Positions 1 through 8,744 of a stretch of DNA of 64,000 bases are shown in pieces. Made by a program: the position numbers and the translations under genes. Source of the stretch: Kaistia soli DSM 19436 (lineage in GTDB: Bacteria; Pseudomonadota; Alphaproteobacteria; Rhizobiales; Kaistiaceae); assembly GCF_900129325.1 (NCBI RefSeq), contig NZ_FQUP01000001.1, positions 1,344,615 through 1,408,614 on the forward strand. Reading direction: 5' to 3'. The number at the start of each line of letters is the position of its first letter. Position 1 is the first letter of the stretch. A model generated the notes under the pieces. The model saw only the letters and a program-made list of their open reading frames with translations, had not been told where the DNA came from and made no database searches.

Positions 1-321
1 CTCATCGATCGGATGGACAAGTTCGAAGCCGGGGCCACCGTCCGGCGCGCCGCCACCGACGCCCGTTTCGGCAAGATCGAGGATCGCCTGCAGCCGCTCG
101 ACAATTATCAATACCGCACCACAACGGTCGAGGCACAGGTGAAGGCGATCAATGAGCGGCTCGATCGCGGCTTTGACGTCCAGCGCGATTCCATGGAAGC
201 GTTACGCAAGAGCATCGGCGACGTGTCGCTGCAGATCGGGCTTCTTTCGCAGCGCCTGGATGCGGTCGTGCCGAGGAAGGGCGCCAATGTCGAACTGCCG
301 AGCCGAATTGCCAAGGAATGA
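1..321 (+). CDS. Hypothetical protein, 3' end (partial)
   Basis: The reading frame is open to the left edge, so this is the C-terminal part of a longer gene; an internal ATG lies at 13. The visible 106 or so residues are charged and helix-rich, with regular hydrophobic spacing and repeated motifs such as RLDRGFD and QRLDAVV that suggest a coiled coil. No catalytic motif or membrane segment is seen. The family is not recognised. Short coiled-coil proteins like this occur in rhizobial phage-derived regions, which would fit the accessory character of the next 20 kb, but that link is inference. Confidence 0.5.
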   Translation, partial: LIDRMDKFEAGATVRRAATDARFGKIEDRLQPLDNYQYRTTTVEAQVKAINERLDRGFDVQRDSMEALRKSIGDVSLQIGLLSQRLDAVVPRKGANVELPSRIAKE

Positions 322-484
322 AGTTGATCAGTTTGCCGGCGGCACCGATGGCGTCGATGGCGTGATCCTGATCGAGGTATTGGCCGATCGGCGCTTGCGG
401 CAACTGGGCGCGTGTCTGGCGACCGTCACCGGATGCCCTCGGCCAGCGCGAGCAGGTCTGCTGCTGCGAACTAGGGGATCCGCG

Positions 485-2437
485 CTATAGCGAATTTTCC
501 GGGCTCAGGGATGTCTGCAGCGTCGGGGCCGGCGCAACCTCGCCGGTAGCGATCAGACGCGAAGCCAGCAATCGGGCTCCCGACATGCTTGGATGAGTTT
601 CATTGAAGAACAGGACGCCAACGTCGCGCCTGTAGGCCGGACAGATTGTGTCATTGCAAAAGACTGCCATGGGGTCGAAGTAATCCGACCCGCTACTTGT
701 TCCCGTGTCTTCGATGAAGGCATTCCAGCGCGAAAATCTCGCCCGGACCTCCTCTACGTTTGGTCCGATTGTGGTTGGATCTCTACCAAGCATCAGCTCG
801 AACGCAACTGCACCTGTTGGCTCAAAATCCATGTTCGGGATTTGCTTTATCAGCACAATCCGCTTGCCAGCTTTTCGTAGGCTGTCAACGACCTGCCTGT
901 AACCATCTTCGAGATCCTCTTCGGACTCGAAGTAATAGGCCGATCGGTTCATCAGAAGCAGCACCGTGTCGACATCCGGGTCACTCGCCACCGATTTTAG
1001 CGTGTCCTCATTCGCAGCCCGACAGTTCGGCCTGGCACGAAAATCGACGCTCACCACGGGCGGACAGGATGATGCGGTGATCTGCCGAAGTGCGATCCCG
1101 CTGTCCTTTACGAGCTCAGACAAGGCCGCGGCTAACTCCGCTCCATGGCTATCGGCCCAGACGACCACTTCCGATTTGTCGCCTACCGACAAGAGGCATG
1201 TAGCGTCGTATGCAAGGCGCCTTCCATCGGATTGATGGCATGGCCCCCTCATGGGGCTAATGTCTTGATCTGCAGCGAAGGCTGCGAGAACGCTGGGGCC
1301 AAACCTGCCGGGAATGCCGTTGAGTGCTACGATTGCAAATGCCGCAATGGAGATGGTGACCATGCCCATCGTGCCGAACCGCAGGAACGGGAACGTCGTG
1401 GTTGCCTTCGCTGCGAACGGGCGCTCGATGAGCCAATAGCTCGCAGTCGCGACTGCAAGCGCGGCCATCACGGCCAGGACGAGTTCCGAAGCGGTCGGAC
1501 CTATTGAAGGCGTCCAGATTCTGAGAAATGACAGGATCGGCCAATGCCAAAGATAGAAAGAGTACGACACGGCGCCAAGGGCGACGAAGGGTGCCGACGA
1601 TATCGCTCGCCCGCCCAAGGTCCGGCCACTCCCGCCGGCGAATATAATCATTGCTGCCCCGACCGTTGGGAGGAGGGCAGCAAAACCGGGAAAGGGCGTA
1701 GCAGGTGACAGGACGAACAGACTCGCGGCGATGGAAGTGAGCCCAGCTATCGAGAGGCCATCGCGCGCAGCCCGTGAACCGGCGAGCCAGTTTGGTACAG
1801 CAATCAACGGTATGCTACATCCGATCAGAAGCTCAAAGGCCCGAAACGGCGTCAAGAAATAGGCACCCGTCGGCGAATAGTTTATCGCGACTTGAGACAG
1901 AGCCAGCGATATCGAGCCAACCACTAGGATTGAAAGCAGCATAAGTCGATTCATGTACCTGTGAATCACAAAAACAAACACAGGGAATACAATATAAAAT
2001 TGCTCTTCGACCGAAAGAGACCAAGTATGCAGAAGCGGTCGCAACTCCGCTGCTCTGTCGAAATACCCGCTAGACAGAAAGAAGTCTATATTCGAAAAGA
2101 ACAACGTCGATGATATTGTGTTCCGCGCTATTTCTTGGTAGGCGCTGGGAGACAGAAGAAAATACGAAACAATAATTACAACCATGAGCATCGCGAATAG
2201 AGCTGGAAATATCCTTCTGATGCGACGCCGGTAGAACTCAAGAATACTAAAACGATTGGTAGATACGTCTCTATATATGGTTGACGATATTAGGAATCCC
2301 GAGATAACGAAAAATATATCAACACCAATGAATCCGCCAGGCACCAGTCGGGGAAAAGCGTGAAAGACAACTACCGAAACAACGGCGACTGCTCGGAGCC
2401 CCTGAATGTCCAAACGGTAATTATTCAGATGTGCCAC
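485..2437 (-). CDS. Membrane acyltransferase (acyltransferase-3) with C-terminal SGNH-like domain
   Basis: A 650-residue protein with a GTG start. The N-terminal half (about residues 7-345) is a multi-pass acyltransferase-3 (OafA/YrhL-type) domain. It begins with YRLDIQGLRAVAV, the usual first helix of the family with the conserved arginine, and continues with FHAF and GVDIFFVISGFL. After the last membrane helix, a soluble domain (about 400-630) carries VVVWADSHGAEL and a late NETHPS, fitting an SGNH/GDSL-type transferase. Such two-domain enzymes usually O-acetylate surface polysaccharide or peptidoglycan, moving acetyl groups across the inner membrane. The 5' third (roughly 1900-2440) is AT-richer than the core genes, consistent with transfer. 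The substrate cannot be read from the sequence. Confidence 0.88.
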   Translation of the reverse strand: MAHLNNYRLDIQGLRAVAVVSVVVFHAFPRLVPGGFIGVDIFFVISGFLISSTIYRDVSTNRFSILEFYRRRIRRIFPALFAMLMVVIIVSYFLLSPSAYQEIARNTISSTLFFSNIDFFLSSGYFDRAAELRPLLHTWSLSVEEQFYIVFPVFVFVIHRYMNRLMLLSILVVGSISLALSQVAINYSPTGAYFLTPFRAFELLIGCSIPLIAVPNWLAGSRAARDGLSIAGLTSIAASLFVLSPATPFPGFAALLPTVGAAMIIFAGGSGRTLGGRAISSAPFVALGAVSYSFYLWHWPILSFLRIWTPSIGPTASELVLAVMAALAVATASYWLIERPFAAKATTTFPFLRFGTMGMVTISIAAFAIVALNGIPGRFGPSVLAAFAADQDISPMRGPCHQSDGRRLAYDATCLLSVGDKSEVVVWADSHGAELAAALSELVKDSGIALRQITASSCPPVVSVDFRARPNCRAANEDTLKSVASDPDVDTVLLLMNRSAYYFESEEDLEDGYRQVVDSLRKAGKRIVLIKQIPNMDFEPTGAVAFELMLGRDPTTIGPNVEEVRARFSRWNAFIEDTGTSSGSDYFDPMAVFCNDTICPAYRRDVGVLFFNETHPSMSGARLLASRLIATGEVAPAPTLQTSLSPENSL

Positions 2438-2602
2438 GCAATGTCCCCGTGCTCAGCCATATCGCAGTGCAGCAATGATCCTTCGTGAATTTCGATCTGT
2501 GAGTCAATCTAGTTAACCTGAGTGCTCACCGCTGGATGCCGGTAACCGTGGCGGCGGCCGTCACCGTCCGTTGGGAGGCTTCGAAGCCGGCTCGACTTCT
2601 AG

Positions 2603-2857
2603 CTATCGGTCGGCAAAGAACGTCTCGATCGCTTCTCCGGTCGCATCGAGAACACGAGCGATGCTCTCGGTCGACGGCCAGCGCGGGCGGCCGTTTCTTG
2701 CGAACCGCTTGGACGGATTGAAGATTGTTGGGTCAAGGCCTGCCCGGCGGGCCAGTCCTGACGGGCTGAGCCCATTGCGGTGAGAGAGATCGTCGATGGC
2801 ACGCCATATGCGCTCGTGAGTAAGCGAGCCAGTTGCTGTTCCTTCAGAACGGTCCAT
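2603..2857 (-). CDS. Short HTH protein resembling the N-terminus of S24-type phage repressors
   Basis: 84 residues. The helical DNA-binding part is clear: RIWRAIDDLSHRNGLSPSGL, then ARRAGLDPTIFNPSKR and WPSTESIARVLDATGE. From family knowledge this segment is the N-terminal HTH of rhizobial S24/LexA-like regulators, which are normally well over 200 residues with a C-terminal autoprotease. Here the frame stops after FFADR, and I see no peptidase sequence in any frame immediately downstream. The gene is either a 3'-truncated repressor that can still bind DNA or a natural stand-alone HTH. It lies downstream of 690 bases without a clear gene, upstream of the acyltransferase on the same strand. Confidence 0.65.
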   Translation of the reverse strand: MDRSEGTATGSLTHERIWRAIDDLSHRNGLSPSGLARRAGLDPTIFNPSKRFARNGRPRWPSTESIARVLDATGEAIETFFADR

Positions 2858-3551
2858 TATCCATCGTCTTCCGATGCGGTTGGTCCCCCATTATACCAAC
2901 CTCTGCGAGAAGCCTCCAACCCGAGCTGGCGGCGTGGGAGGCTGCCACGAAGGTTGCAGCAGGCGATCGCAGCGCCACGAGCCGCCCGCCGCGCTCGAAA
3001 CTTTAGGGATGTCCGATCGCGTGTTGCGCGGATCAAAGCACCCGTTGATGCGAACATCCTCGACAGGACGTGACATTGCCGGACCCCGGCATCAGCCGAA
3101 ACTGCGCGTGATAACCTTGGCTAGGCCGTAAGGAACCCAGATCGGCGCTATTCGATGGGGGTGTCCATGGCAGGCGATAGCCGTGTCGCCGCGCCTGGCG
3201 TTCTTCGAAGCGGGCGCGCCGCTGCGACGGGGAGACCTGATGATTTGGCATCACCTGACGGCATAACAGCTTGGCCTTCCCCGCTGCTGATGCCGTGGGC
3301 CGGCCTCAGGGTCGGCGGAAGGGCACAGGTCGCAATCAGGGATGCGACCTCTTGGCGGTCAAAGTCGGCCGCCGCCCGCAATTCGATATTGTGATGCACT
3401 CTGCGTATTGCAAAGCACGCGGATAAGTTCGAGCGATAGTTCAGTCCGGCTAGCCGGATCGAGGCAGTCCCGCCTGTTTTTGAGTGGGGACAAACTCAGG
3501 GGTTGCGGTATTGCCGCCGCCAGCATGCTCAGAGGGCGGGGAGCCGACATA
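2858..3551. other. Gene-poor stretch
   Basis: About 690 bases between the HTH gene and the diguanylate cyclase. Short open frames exist on both strands (for example minus-strand 3033-3254 and 3148-3399), but none shows a convincing ribosome-binding site or a recognisable domain. No tRNA, repeat array or strong terminator was recognised. It should contain the divergent promoters of its two flanking genes. Confidence 0.4.
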
Positions 3552-5081
3552 ATGCCGGACGTTTCTGTCCCTTCGCGCTTCAAGTCGTCATCGATTGGGC
3601 TCCGTCGCAAGCTGTCCGGGACAGGACTGGTCGCCGCGAGCGTGATTGCGGCCATGCTGGTGCTGCTGGCCATCGCGGTTTCGCTAAGACAGTATCGCGA
3701 GGAGGTCGGAGCACGTGGGCTTTTGACCGCCCAAGCACTCGACGCCAGCGTCGAAGCGCAATTGCACCGCCAGTTAGAGAGCTATGATGCGGCGCTGCAA
3801 CTGGTCATTGCCAACTTCTCCGATCCGACCCTTCGGATGATGAACGACGATATCTGGCAGCTTCTCCTCAGCAATATTCAGAACAGCGCCCCATCGATCC
3901 TCTCGATTACGATAGCGAATGCTGGGGGGCGGGTTCTATCCCGCCAGGGCGCAGCGATCGCGGAGGATTTTGCTAACCTCCCATTCTTCAAGGCACAGCA
4001 GGCGCGCGCAGGCCTCGGCTTGCTGATCAGCGATCTTGCTATAGGGCAGCAGAGCAGCCGCGAGACCGTAATTCTCAGCCGGCGCATCGTGAGGAGCGAC
4101 GGAAGGTTTGGCGGTGTCGTCGCGGCCGTCGTTGATCTCGCTGTCGTCCATCGCATTCTTCAACCGATGCCGCTCGGGCCACAGGATCTGATTACGGTGG
4201 TGTCGGAATCTGGCCGCGTGATTAGCCGCATGCCGGCCATCGATGGTGGCGACGCCGGAATGGATGTCTCGAAAAGTCCGAACTTCTTGCGCATGCAGCG
4301 TTTGGGGCAAGGCAGCTTCACATCGCTGTCATCCTTGGACGGTGTCGAACGCCTATTCCGCTTCTCGAGGGTAGAAGGCACCGACATGCTCGTGGTCGTC
4401 GGATTGGGAACCGAGGCGCTCTACAGCAACTGGCGCCGGCAGTCCGCCCTTATCGGGGGACTGGCGCTCGTTGTCAGCGTTGCCCTCGTTCTCGCGGCCC
4501 TGTTGCTCGCCCGAGAGGCTCGGTTGAGGACGGCCGCACAGGACGAGCTGGAAAAGCAGGCCATGACCGACTTTCTGACTGGTCTACCCAACCGGCGGCA
4601 GTTTGAAATGAGCCTTGACAGGGAGTGGCGCCGCGCGGCGCGAACCGGCGCCGACCTGGCAGTGATCCTGTTCGATGCCGATCATTTCAAGCAGTTGAAC
4701 GATCGGCACGGACATGCTGTCGGTGACGAGATGCTGAAGCTGATAGCGGAGGTCCTGGTCAGTGCCACTCACAGGCCGGGCGACCTTCCCGCGCGCATCG
4801 GCGGCGAGGAATTCGCCATAATCCTTGCCGACACTTCAGAGGAGGGCGCGTTGTGCGTCGCCGAGCGCATCCGGTCGACGCTTGGAGAGAAGACGCTTTC
4901 GGTGCATGGGGGAATTCCCGCGGTTACCCTCAGCGCCGGCATCGCTGCCACGGTCGGAAGATCAACTGGCTCGGCTGCTGAGCTACTCGCGGCCGCCGAC
5001 GCTGCGCTCTACGTTGCGAAGGAAGAGGGCCGAGACCGGATCCGAGTGCGGTCGGTGCCGGAGACGAACGCGCCGGCATGA
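3552..5081 (+). CDS. Membrane-bound diguanylate cyclase with periplasmic CACHE-like sensor
   Basis: 509 residues from the ATG at 3552; the frame opens 70 codons earlier, but that part reads as non-coding. A first membrane helix (about 27-48) and a second (about 298-318) bracket a roughly 240-residue periplasmic region of double-CACHE type. The C-terminal GGDEF domain (about 340-495) starts at MTDFLTGLPNRRQFE, keeps DADHFKQLNDRHGH for metal and substrate binding, and has the active-site variant GGEEF. RPGD lies five residues before it, matching the RxxD inhibitory I-site. The protein should make cyclic-di-GMP in response to an external ligand and be feedback-inhibited. There is no EAL domain. 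It is transcribed alone. Confidence 0.92.
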   Translation: MPDVSVPSRFKSSSIGLRRKLSGTGLVAASVIAAMLVLLAIAVSLRQYREEVGARGLLTAQALDASVEAQLHRQLESYDAALQLVIANFSDPTLRMMNDDIWQLLLSNIQNSAPSILSITIANAGGRVLSRQGAAIAEDFANLPFFKAQQARAGLGLLISDLAIGQQSSRETVILSRRIVRSDGRFGGVVAAVVDLAVVHRILQPMPLGPQDLITVVSESGRVISRMPAIDGGDAGMDVSKSPNFLRMQRLGQGSFTSLSSLDGVERLFRFSRVEGTDMLVVVGLGTEALYSNWRRQSALIGGLALVVSVALVLAALLLAREARLRTAAQDELEKQAMTDFLTGLPNRRQFEMSLDREWRRAARTGADLAVILFDADHFKQLNDRHGHAVGDEMLKLIAEVLVSATHRPGDLPARIGGEEFAIILADTSEEGALCVAERIRSTLGEKTLSVHGGIPAVTLSAGIAATVGRSTGSAAELLAAADAALYVAKEEGRDRIRVRSVPETNAPA

Positions 5082-5214
5082 TCGTTGGATCGCGCGTAGC
5101 CATGCAGATGCTGATGCCGATGTTCGGGCTGTAGACTATGGGTACGCGTGCTTGCAATGCACCATAAAGACACCGAAGCCATGGGAATGTCGCGGTATGC
5201 CGGTTAAGAGCGGA

Positions 5215-5415
5215 TCATTCTGCGGCGGGCGCTTGTGACCGCAGAGCGGCTCTGCCGCCGTCGGTGAGCCGGAAACAGTTGGCGGCACCGTCCCAGATGA
5301 TCAGATCCCTTGCGACAAGACTCTCGATTGTCGGACCATCATGAATCAGGCATCGGCTCGGATCCGCTACATCTTCGAGCGTCGATCGCTCGCCAATCGA
5401 AAGCGTCTTGGGCAT
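5215..5415 (-). CDS. Small hypothetical protein
   Basis: 66 residues from MPKTLSIGERSTLEDVADP. The start was chosen because AAAGGAG lies about six bases upstream of this ATG; upstream ATGs in frame are less well placed. The product looks like a compact winged-helix-like fold: a helix, then DGPTIESLVARDLIIW and a final FRLTDGGRAALRS, which resembles the wing and last helix of small MarR-like modules. That structural reading is tentative and no family is recognised. Confidence 0.55.
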   Translation of the reverse strand: MPKTLSIGERSTLEDVADPSRCLIHDGPTIESLVARDLIIWDGAANCFRLTDGGRAALRSQAPAAE

Positions 5416-6345
5416 CTGCATCTCCTTTCCGTTCATTTTTCCCCAATGCAGATCCATCAGTCCTGTTCCTGGCAATTCCGCGTGCCAATCGCAGTGCTCT
5501 TTCTGGGCGTCTGGCGCCGGCAATCAGAAGCCGACGCTCGAACAGCGCAGCGGATGGACCGTCGATGGGTCGGAATTCAAGGTGCGGCACGACGCGGCGT
5601 GAAGGCCCTGCATTGGCGGGGGCTCTACAAAAACGCTGGACTGTAGCCCTGGTTTCCCTTCGGGGGGCCGCGACCGGCCTGCTGCAGATGTCGCCGCGAA
5701 GGCGATCGACTGGCGCGGACTCTGGAAAAACCCGGGCGCTTAGTCGCCTGACGAACCGCCGCCGGACCGGTGACCGACGGCGCGAGCGGTGCGGTGCCAC
5801 GCGCCTCTCTGGCGCCGGTTGCCAACGAGTCCACGCATTCTCGTGGCGGCCGGCGCCGATCTCGTACCCGCTGCTGACTGTCGCAGGCGTCCGGGACCTG
5901 TGTCGGGTCAGCGCGTCGGATTTCGCGGGGTTGTCGCGGTCGGCGGGCCCGTTTGGGCAGGCGATACGGCCAAGACTTCCGAAGTACCCGGGCTGCTGAA
6001 TAATCCGCCCCCAATGCCCGAGCTAGCACCAGCACCTCCCTTTCGCGCGATAGAATGGTAGAGTAATGTAGCTCCTCAGATAGAGATGATCTGAATTCGT
6101 GCTTTCGGATTGCTGTCGTCCGCCAGGGTTGCGGCGTTTGCCGGAGCGAAGGAATGCAGCGCCAGGTAGCGCTTTCTCTGTCGGTGAGGCATTGTCTTCG
6201 CAATGATCATTTCGGCGCTTACATCTCGGCGCTTATATCGGCAACCCTCTCTTGGGCCGGGCTGTCCACGGATAACGAGGTACCGCAGCAGGACATCTGC
6301 AATAGCTTCCAATCATGCTGAGATGCTTGAGCAACTGGAAAAACA
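5416..6345. other. Gene-poor stretch with remnants
   Basis: 930 bases with several overlapping open frames on both strands, none credible as a gene. The only structured signal is a pair of related 45-base tails at 5602-5646 and 5699-5743, annotated separately. The minus-strand frame ending at 6076 is open but unrecognised. The stretch looks like decayed coding sequence at the edge of the accessory region. Confidence 0.4.
5602..5743 (+). repeat. Two related gene tails, probable decayed duplicates
   Basis: Positions 5602-5646 encode KALHWRGLYKNAGL then stop; positions 5699-5743 encode KAIDWRGLWKNPGA then stop. The two 45-base segments match at about 30 positions, with several differences at third codon positions (R, G and G codons), so they look like diverged coding tails rather than a recent DNA repeat. 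Neither has a credible start upstream; the second frame has no start codon after the preceding stop at 5600. I read them as 3' remnants of a duplicated small gene whose family I do not recognise. Confidence 0.45.
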
Positions 6346-7047
6346 ATGAGGGAAATCGCCGTGCAGGGTGGACAATTCTATTCTTATTCTGACTTTAAGA
6401 CGCTTACCGGGACGATGCCGAGCGAAGCGTCCAGCGAAATGCTCGGAATTTTGCTCATGCGGAAGGGGCAGGAAATCGCGGACAAAGGCATTGTACCGTC
6501 GTTGAGCTATTTCGACGCGAGGTCAGGGGAGCACATACACTTTATCCTCGCGGGTTGGAGGCGGGACCAAATTGCACCAGGCCCACTTGTATGGAGCTAC
6601 GATGATTCTGCGTTTGTAAGAGCCTGCCAAGTAATATCCGAGCAAACAACTTGGCTGTATAGTGGGGGCGTTGATCTGCTACTCGTCACCGCAAACCGCA
6701 GACCAAATGGCGGTTTTATAGTGGATTTTAAGAATGTTATCTACCTCCCTCTCCACACTCTGAAGGAACGAAAGCTTATTGAGAGCCCAGAGGTACTTTT
6801 CGAGCGCATATTCCGCTTTGCACAGCACTACAAGGGACCGAATCCGCTTGCGGCGTTCTCCGCTCAAGAGGCCCGGGTGTCGCTTGTGCAGGCGGTAATC
6901 GAAAGCGTTTTGGGCTGGCTTCCGAGAGAGGCAAAGGAGAACTTCGACTACGCAAAGAATTTCGTGGTCCGTGACGTGTCAAAATCCTCGCCCAGCAACG
7001 CAGCGTTGGTCCAGCAAGTATCGTGGGCGGGCCCGCCGTTTGTATGA
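6346..7047 (+). CDS. Hypothetical protein in putative defence island
   Basis: 233 residues, not assigned to a known family. The protein looks soluble, without signal peptide or membrane helices. The segment SYFDARSGEHIHFILAGW, followed by a WSYDDSAF stretch and then WLYSGGVDLLLV, resembles a pattern I associate with uncharacterised proteins near bacterial defence genes; this is memory, not a search. The C-terminal 80 residues are helical. The gene is AT-richer than core genes of the window and stands alone, with 500 bases of apparent non-coding DNA downstream. A GGAAAAA stretch just before the ATG could serve as a weak ribosome-binding site. Confidence 0.6.
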   Translation: MREIAVQGGQFYSYSDFKTLTGTMPSEASSEMLGILLMRKGQEIADKGIVPSLSYFDARSGEHIHFILAGWRRDQIAPGPLVWSYDDSAFVRACQVISEQTTWLYSGGVDLLLVTANRRPNGGFIVDFKNVIYLPLHTLKERKLIESPEVLFERIFRFAQHYKGPNPLAAFSAQEARVSLVQAVIESVLGWLPREAKENFDYAKNFVVRDVSKSSPSNAALVQQVSWAGPPFV

Positions 7048-7546
7048 GCGGTGGAGTCTCGATAGGACCGCTTGCTCGCCACGCATCATTTGGCCTTCCA
7101 GGGGTTGTACGGCTCCTTTACGCCTAGAGCAAAATCGGACCTTCCCCTGTGAGCTCCGAAATCAATAGGAGCGGCAATGATATAGCTGCGCCCAATTCCG
7201 CCTCGCTGGGCGCGCCAACTTGCAACTATGTAGCTTGCATTGAGATGCGGGCAGACAGGTTAGATTTGCGGAAGGCTGTTCCGTTCTTCCTTGCCGCGGC
7301 TGAGCAGGTTCAGGCGTCAGAAGCGCCGTTTTCGGCACAGGCTACCGACCGGAGTGGGACCGGAATCCTGCGTGCAGCGATACGCCCCAATACGGTTATC
7401 CGGAGCTTTCGGCGTTTCCTAAGCGCTGCCGTTCCGAGATCGCGACAAAAGGCCAGAATGCGATGGTTTGCAGGCGGTTTTGAGACGACGAGCGCGGCAT
7501 ATTGGAAGGTAGCTAAACGAGACCAGTCGACGCGCATATGCGCTAT
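7048..7546. other. Gene-poor stretch
   Basis: 500 bases separating the 233-aa gene from the end of the DUF5677-like gene. A plus-strand open frame (7149-7580) overlaps the downstream gene antisense and has no recognisable protein character. No repeat, RNA gene or mobile-element end was recognised. Confidence 0.35.
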
Positions 7547-8434
7547 CTATTCCCGTTTAGAGTCATATTCTCCGGCGTAAAGACTGTCGAACGTGCAAAA
7601 CAGGCGCGTATTTACTCGCTCGATCCAGTCCATCGTTCCTCTAATGTTCTCATCGTAGGCGTCGATCCGTTCCAGCCACATCCGAAATGGACGGGTCGTA
7701 AAATTCAGGATCGGTGCCATGAAACGAATGTCCGCCGGATGGTAGTCAGTGAATGCCGAAAAAGTGCCATCGTTATTGCGGACTAGTCCCCAGTCCATTG
7801 ATTCATTCCACGAACCATGGATCGATTCTGACATCACGCCGTAAGTAACTGCGTATAAATCATCGTGTTCGATCTCGGAGAATATTGTCCGGAAGTTTTT
7901 GCCTTGCAACTTCCAGCCGTTCTTTTTTTGCGTGGCGAAGTCGTCTTTCGTCAAACCCTCGAGACGCATTTTTTCGCGCACGGCCGCCAAAAGACGCTTT
8001 CCCGCTTTCGTTTCGAAGAACCGAGATCCGCTTTCCGAATCGCGCAAGATACGTAAACGATCTTTGTAGGAGCATTTCCGATAGTCGGTGACGGCATCGG
8101 GCCCATTGAACATAAGGTATGTTGCGACGATCGAGGCCTCAATCATGGGCCGCTCGAGAGCACTAATGATCTCGGCATTATCGATCTTATAATATTTCAC
8201 TACTTCTTTGACGAGCTTCGATATACGCACGAGCAGGCCGAGGATAGGAGCGTCATCCGTTGAGAAGCCGGTCGGGTTTCGCTCCACGTTCCTCAACCGC
8301 GTCAGGGTACCGTACAGTTCGCCTACGTCCTGATAAAAAGTGACGGAGAACTCATGAAGCCCGGCCATTGAGCTTAAGCAGCGCTCGATATAGGCGGGCT
8401 GGTATTTGGTTGTGATCTCGACCAGATCTTTCAT
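7547..8434 (-). CDS. DUF5677-like protein
   Basis: About 295 residues from MKDLVEITTKYQP; ATG codons at 8464 and further upstream are alternatives, and the ribosome-binding signals do not decide between them (GAGAGG lies about 13 bases before 8434). The protein is helical and soluble. ALERPMIEASIVATYLMF and VMSESIHGSWNES match my memory of the DUF5677 pattern (a conserved R-x-x-x-E helix and a later S-x-x-x-H-G). DUF5677 proteins are uncharacterised and often lie near restriction or abortive-infection genes. This gene is divergent from the 986-aa nuclease-like gene and could be its neighbour functionally, which is inference. Confidence 0.72.
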   Translation of the reverse strand: MKDLVEITTKYQPAYIERCLSSMAGLHEFSVTFYQDVGELYGTLTRLRNVERNPTGFSTDDAPILGLLVRISKLVKEVVKYYKIDNAEIISALERPMIEASIVATYLMFNGPDAVTDYRKCSYKDRLRILRDSESGSRFFETKAGKRLLAAVREKMRLEGLTKDDFATQKKNGWKLQGKNFRTIFSEIEHDDLYAVTYGVMSESIHGSWNESMDWGLVRNNDGTFSAFTDYHPADIRFMAPILNFTTRPFRMWLERIDAYDENIRGTMDWIERVNTRLFCTFDSLYAGEYDSKRE

Positions 8435-8744
8435 CAATCGTGGGCCTCTCTCATCCTGCTTCATATCTATGGCAGGTTCCGTCGAGGCTCTGCAACGACG
8501 TCTGAAATGGGTTGCGAAGCCAGACAGAAACCGCCGCATTCCTGCCGTTCGACGTATCTTGCACGCAGCCCAAAGCGAATATCACCCTGAGCTCTGCTAA
8601 TGGGGGTGAGTACGTCCCCGGGCCCGATATCGCACTTCAGCTGTTGCTGGTGTGATCAGCCGGATGCTTCAAGAGTGCCGGTTGGGGAAGGCGAATGTTG
8701 TTGTGCCTGTGTGTACGATCGACGGAAGAGATTAGGCTGAGGGC

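Noticed and set aside
3033-3254. 73-codon minus-strand frame with an N-terminus like a small basic protein
   Set aside because: The first 35 residues look protein-like but the rest does not, and there is no ribosome-binding site; not enough support.
7149-7580. 143-codon plus-strand frame
   Set aside because: No domain, poor start, and runs antisense into the end of the DUF5677-like gene.
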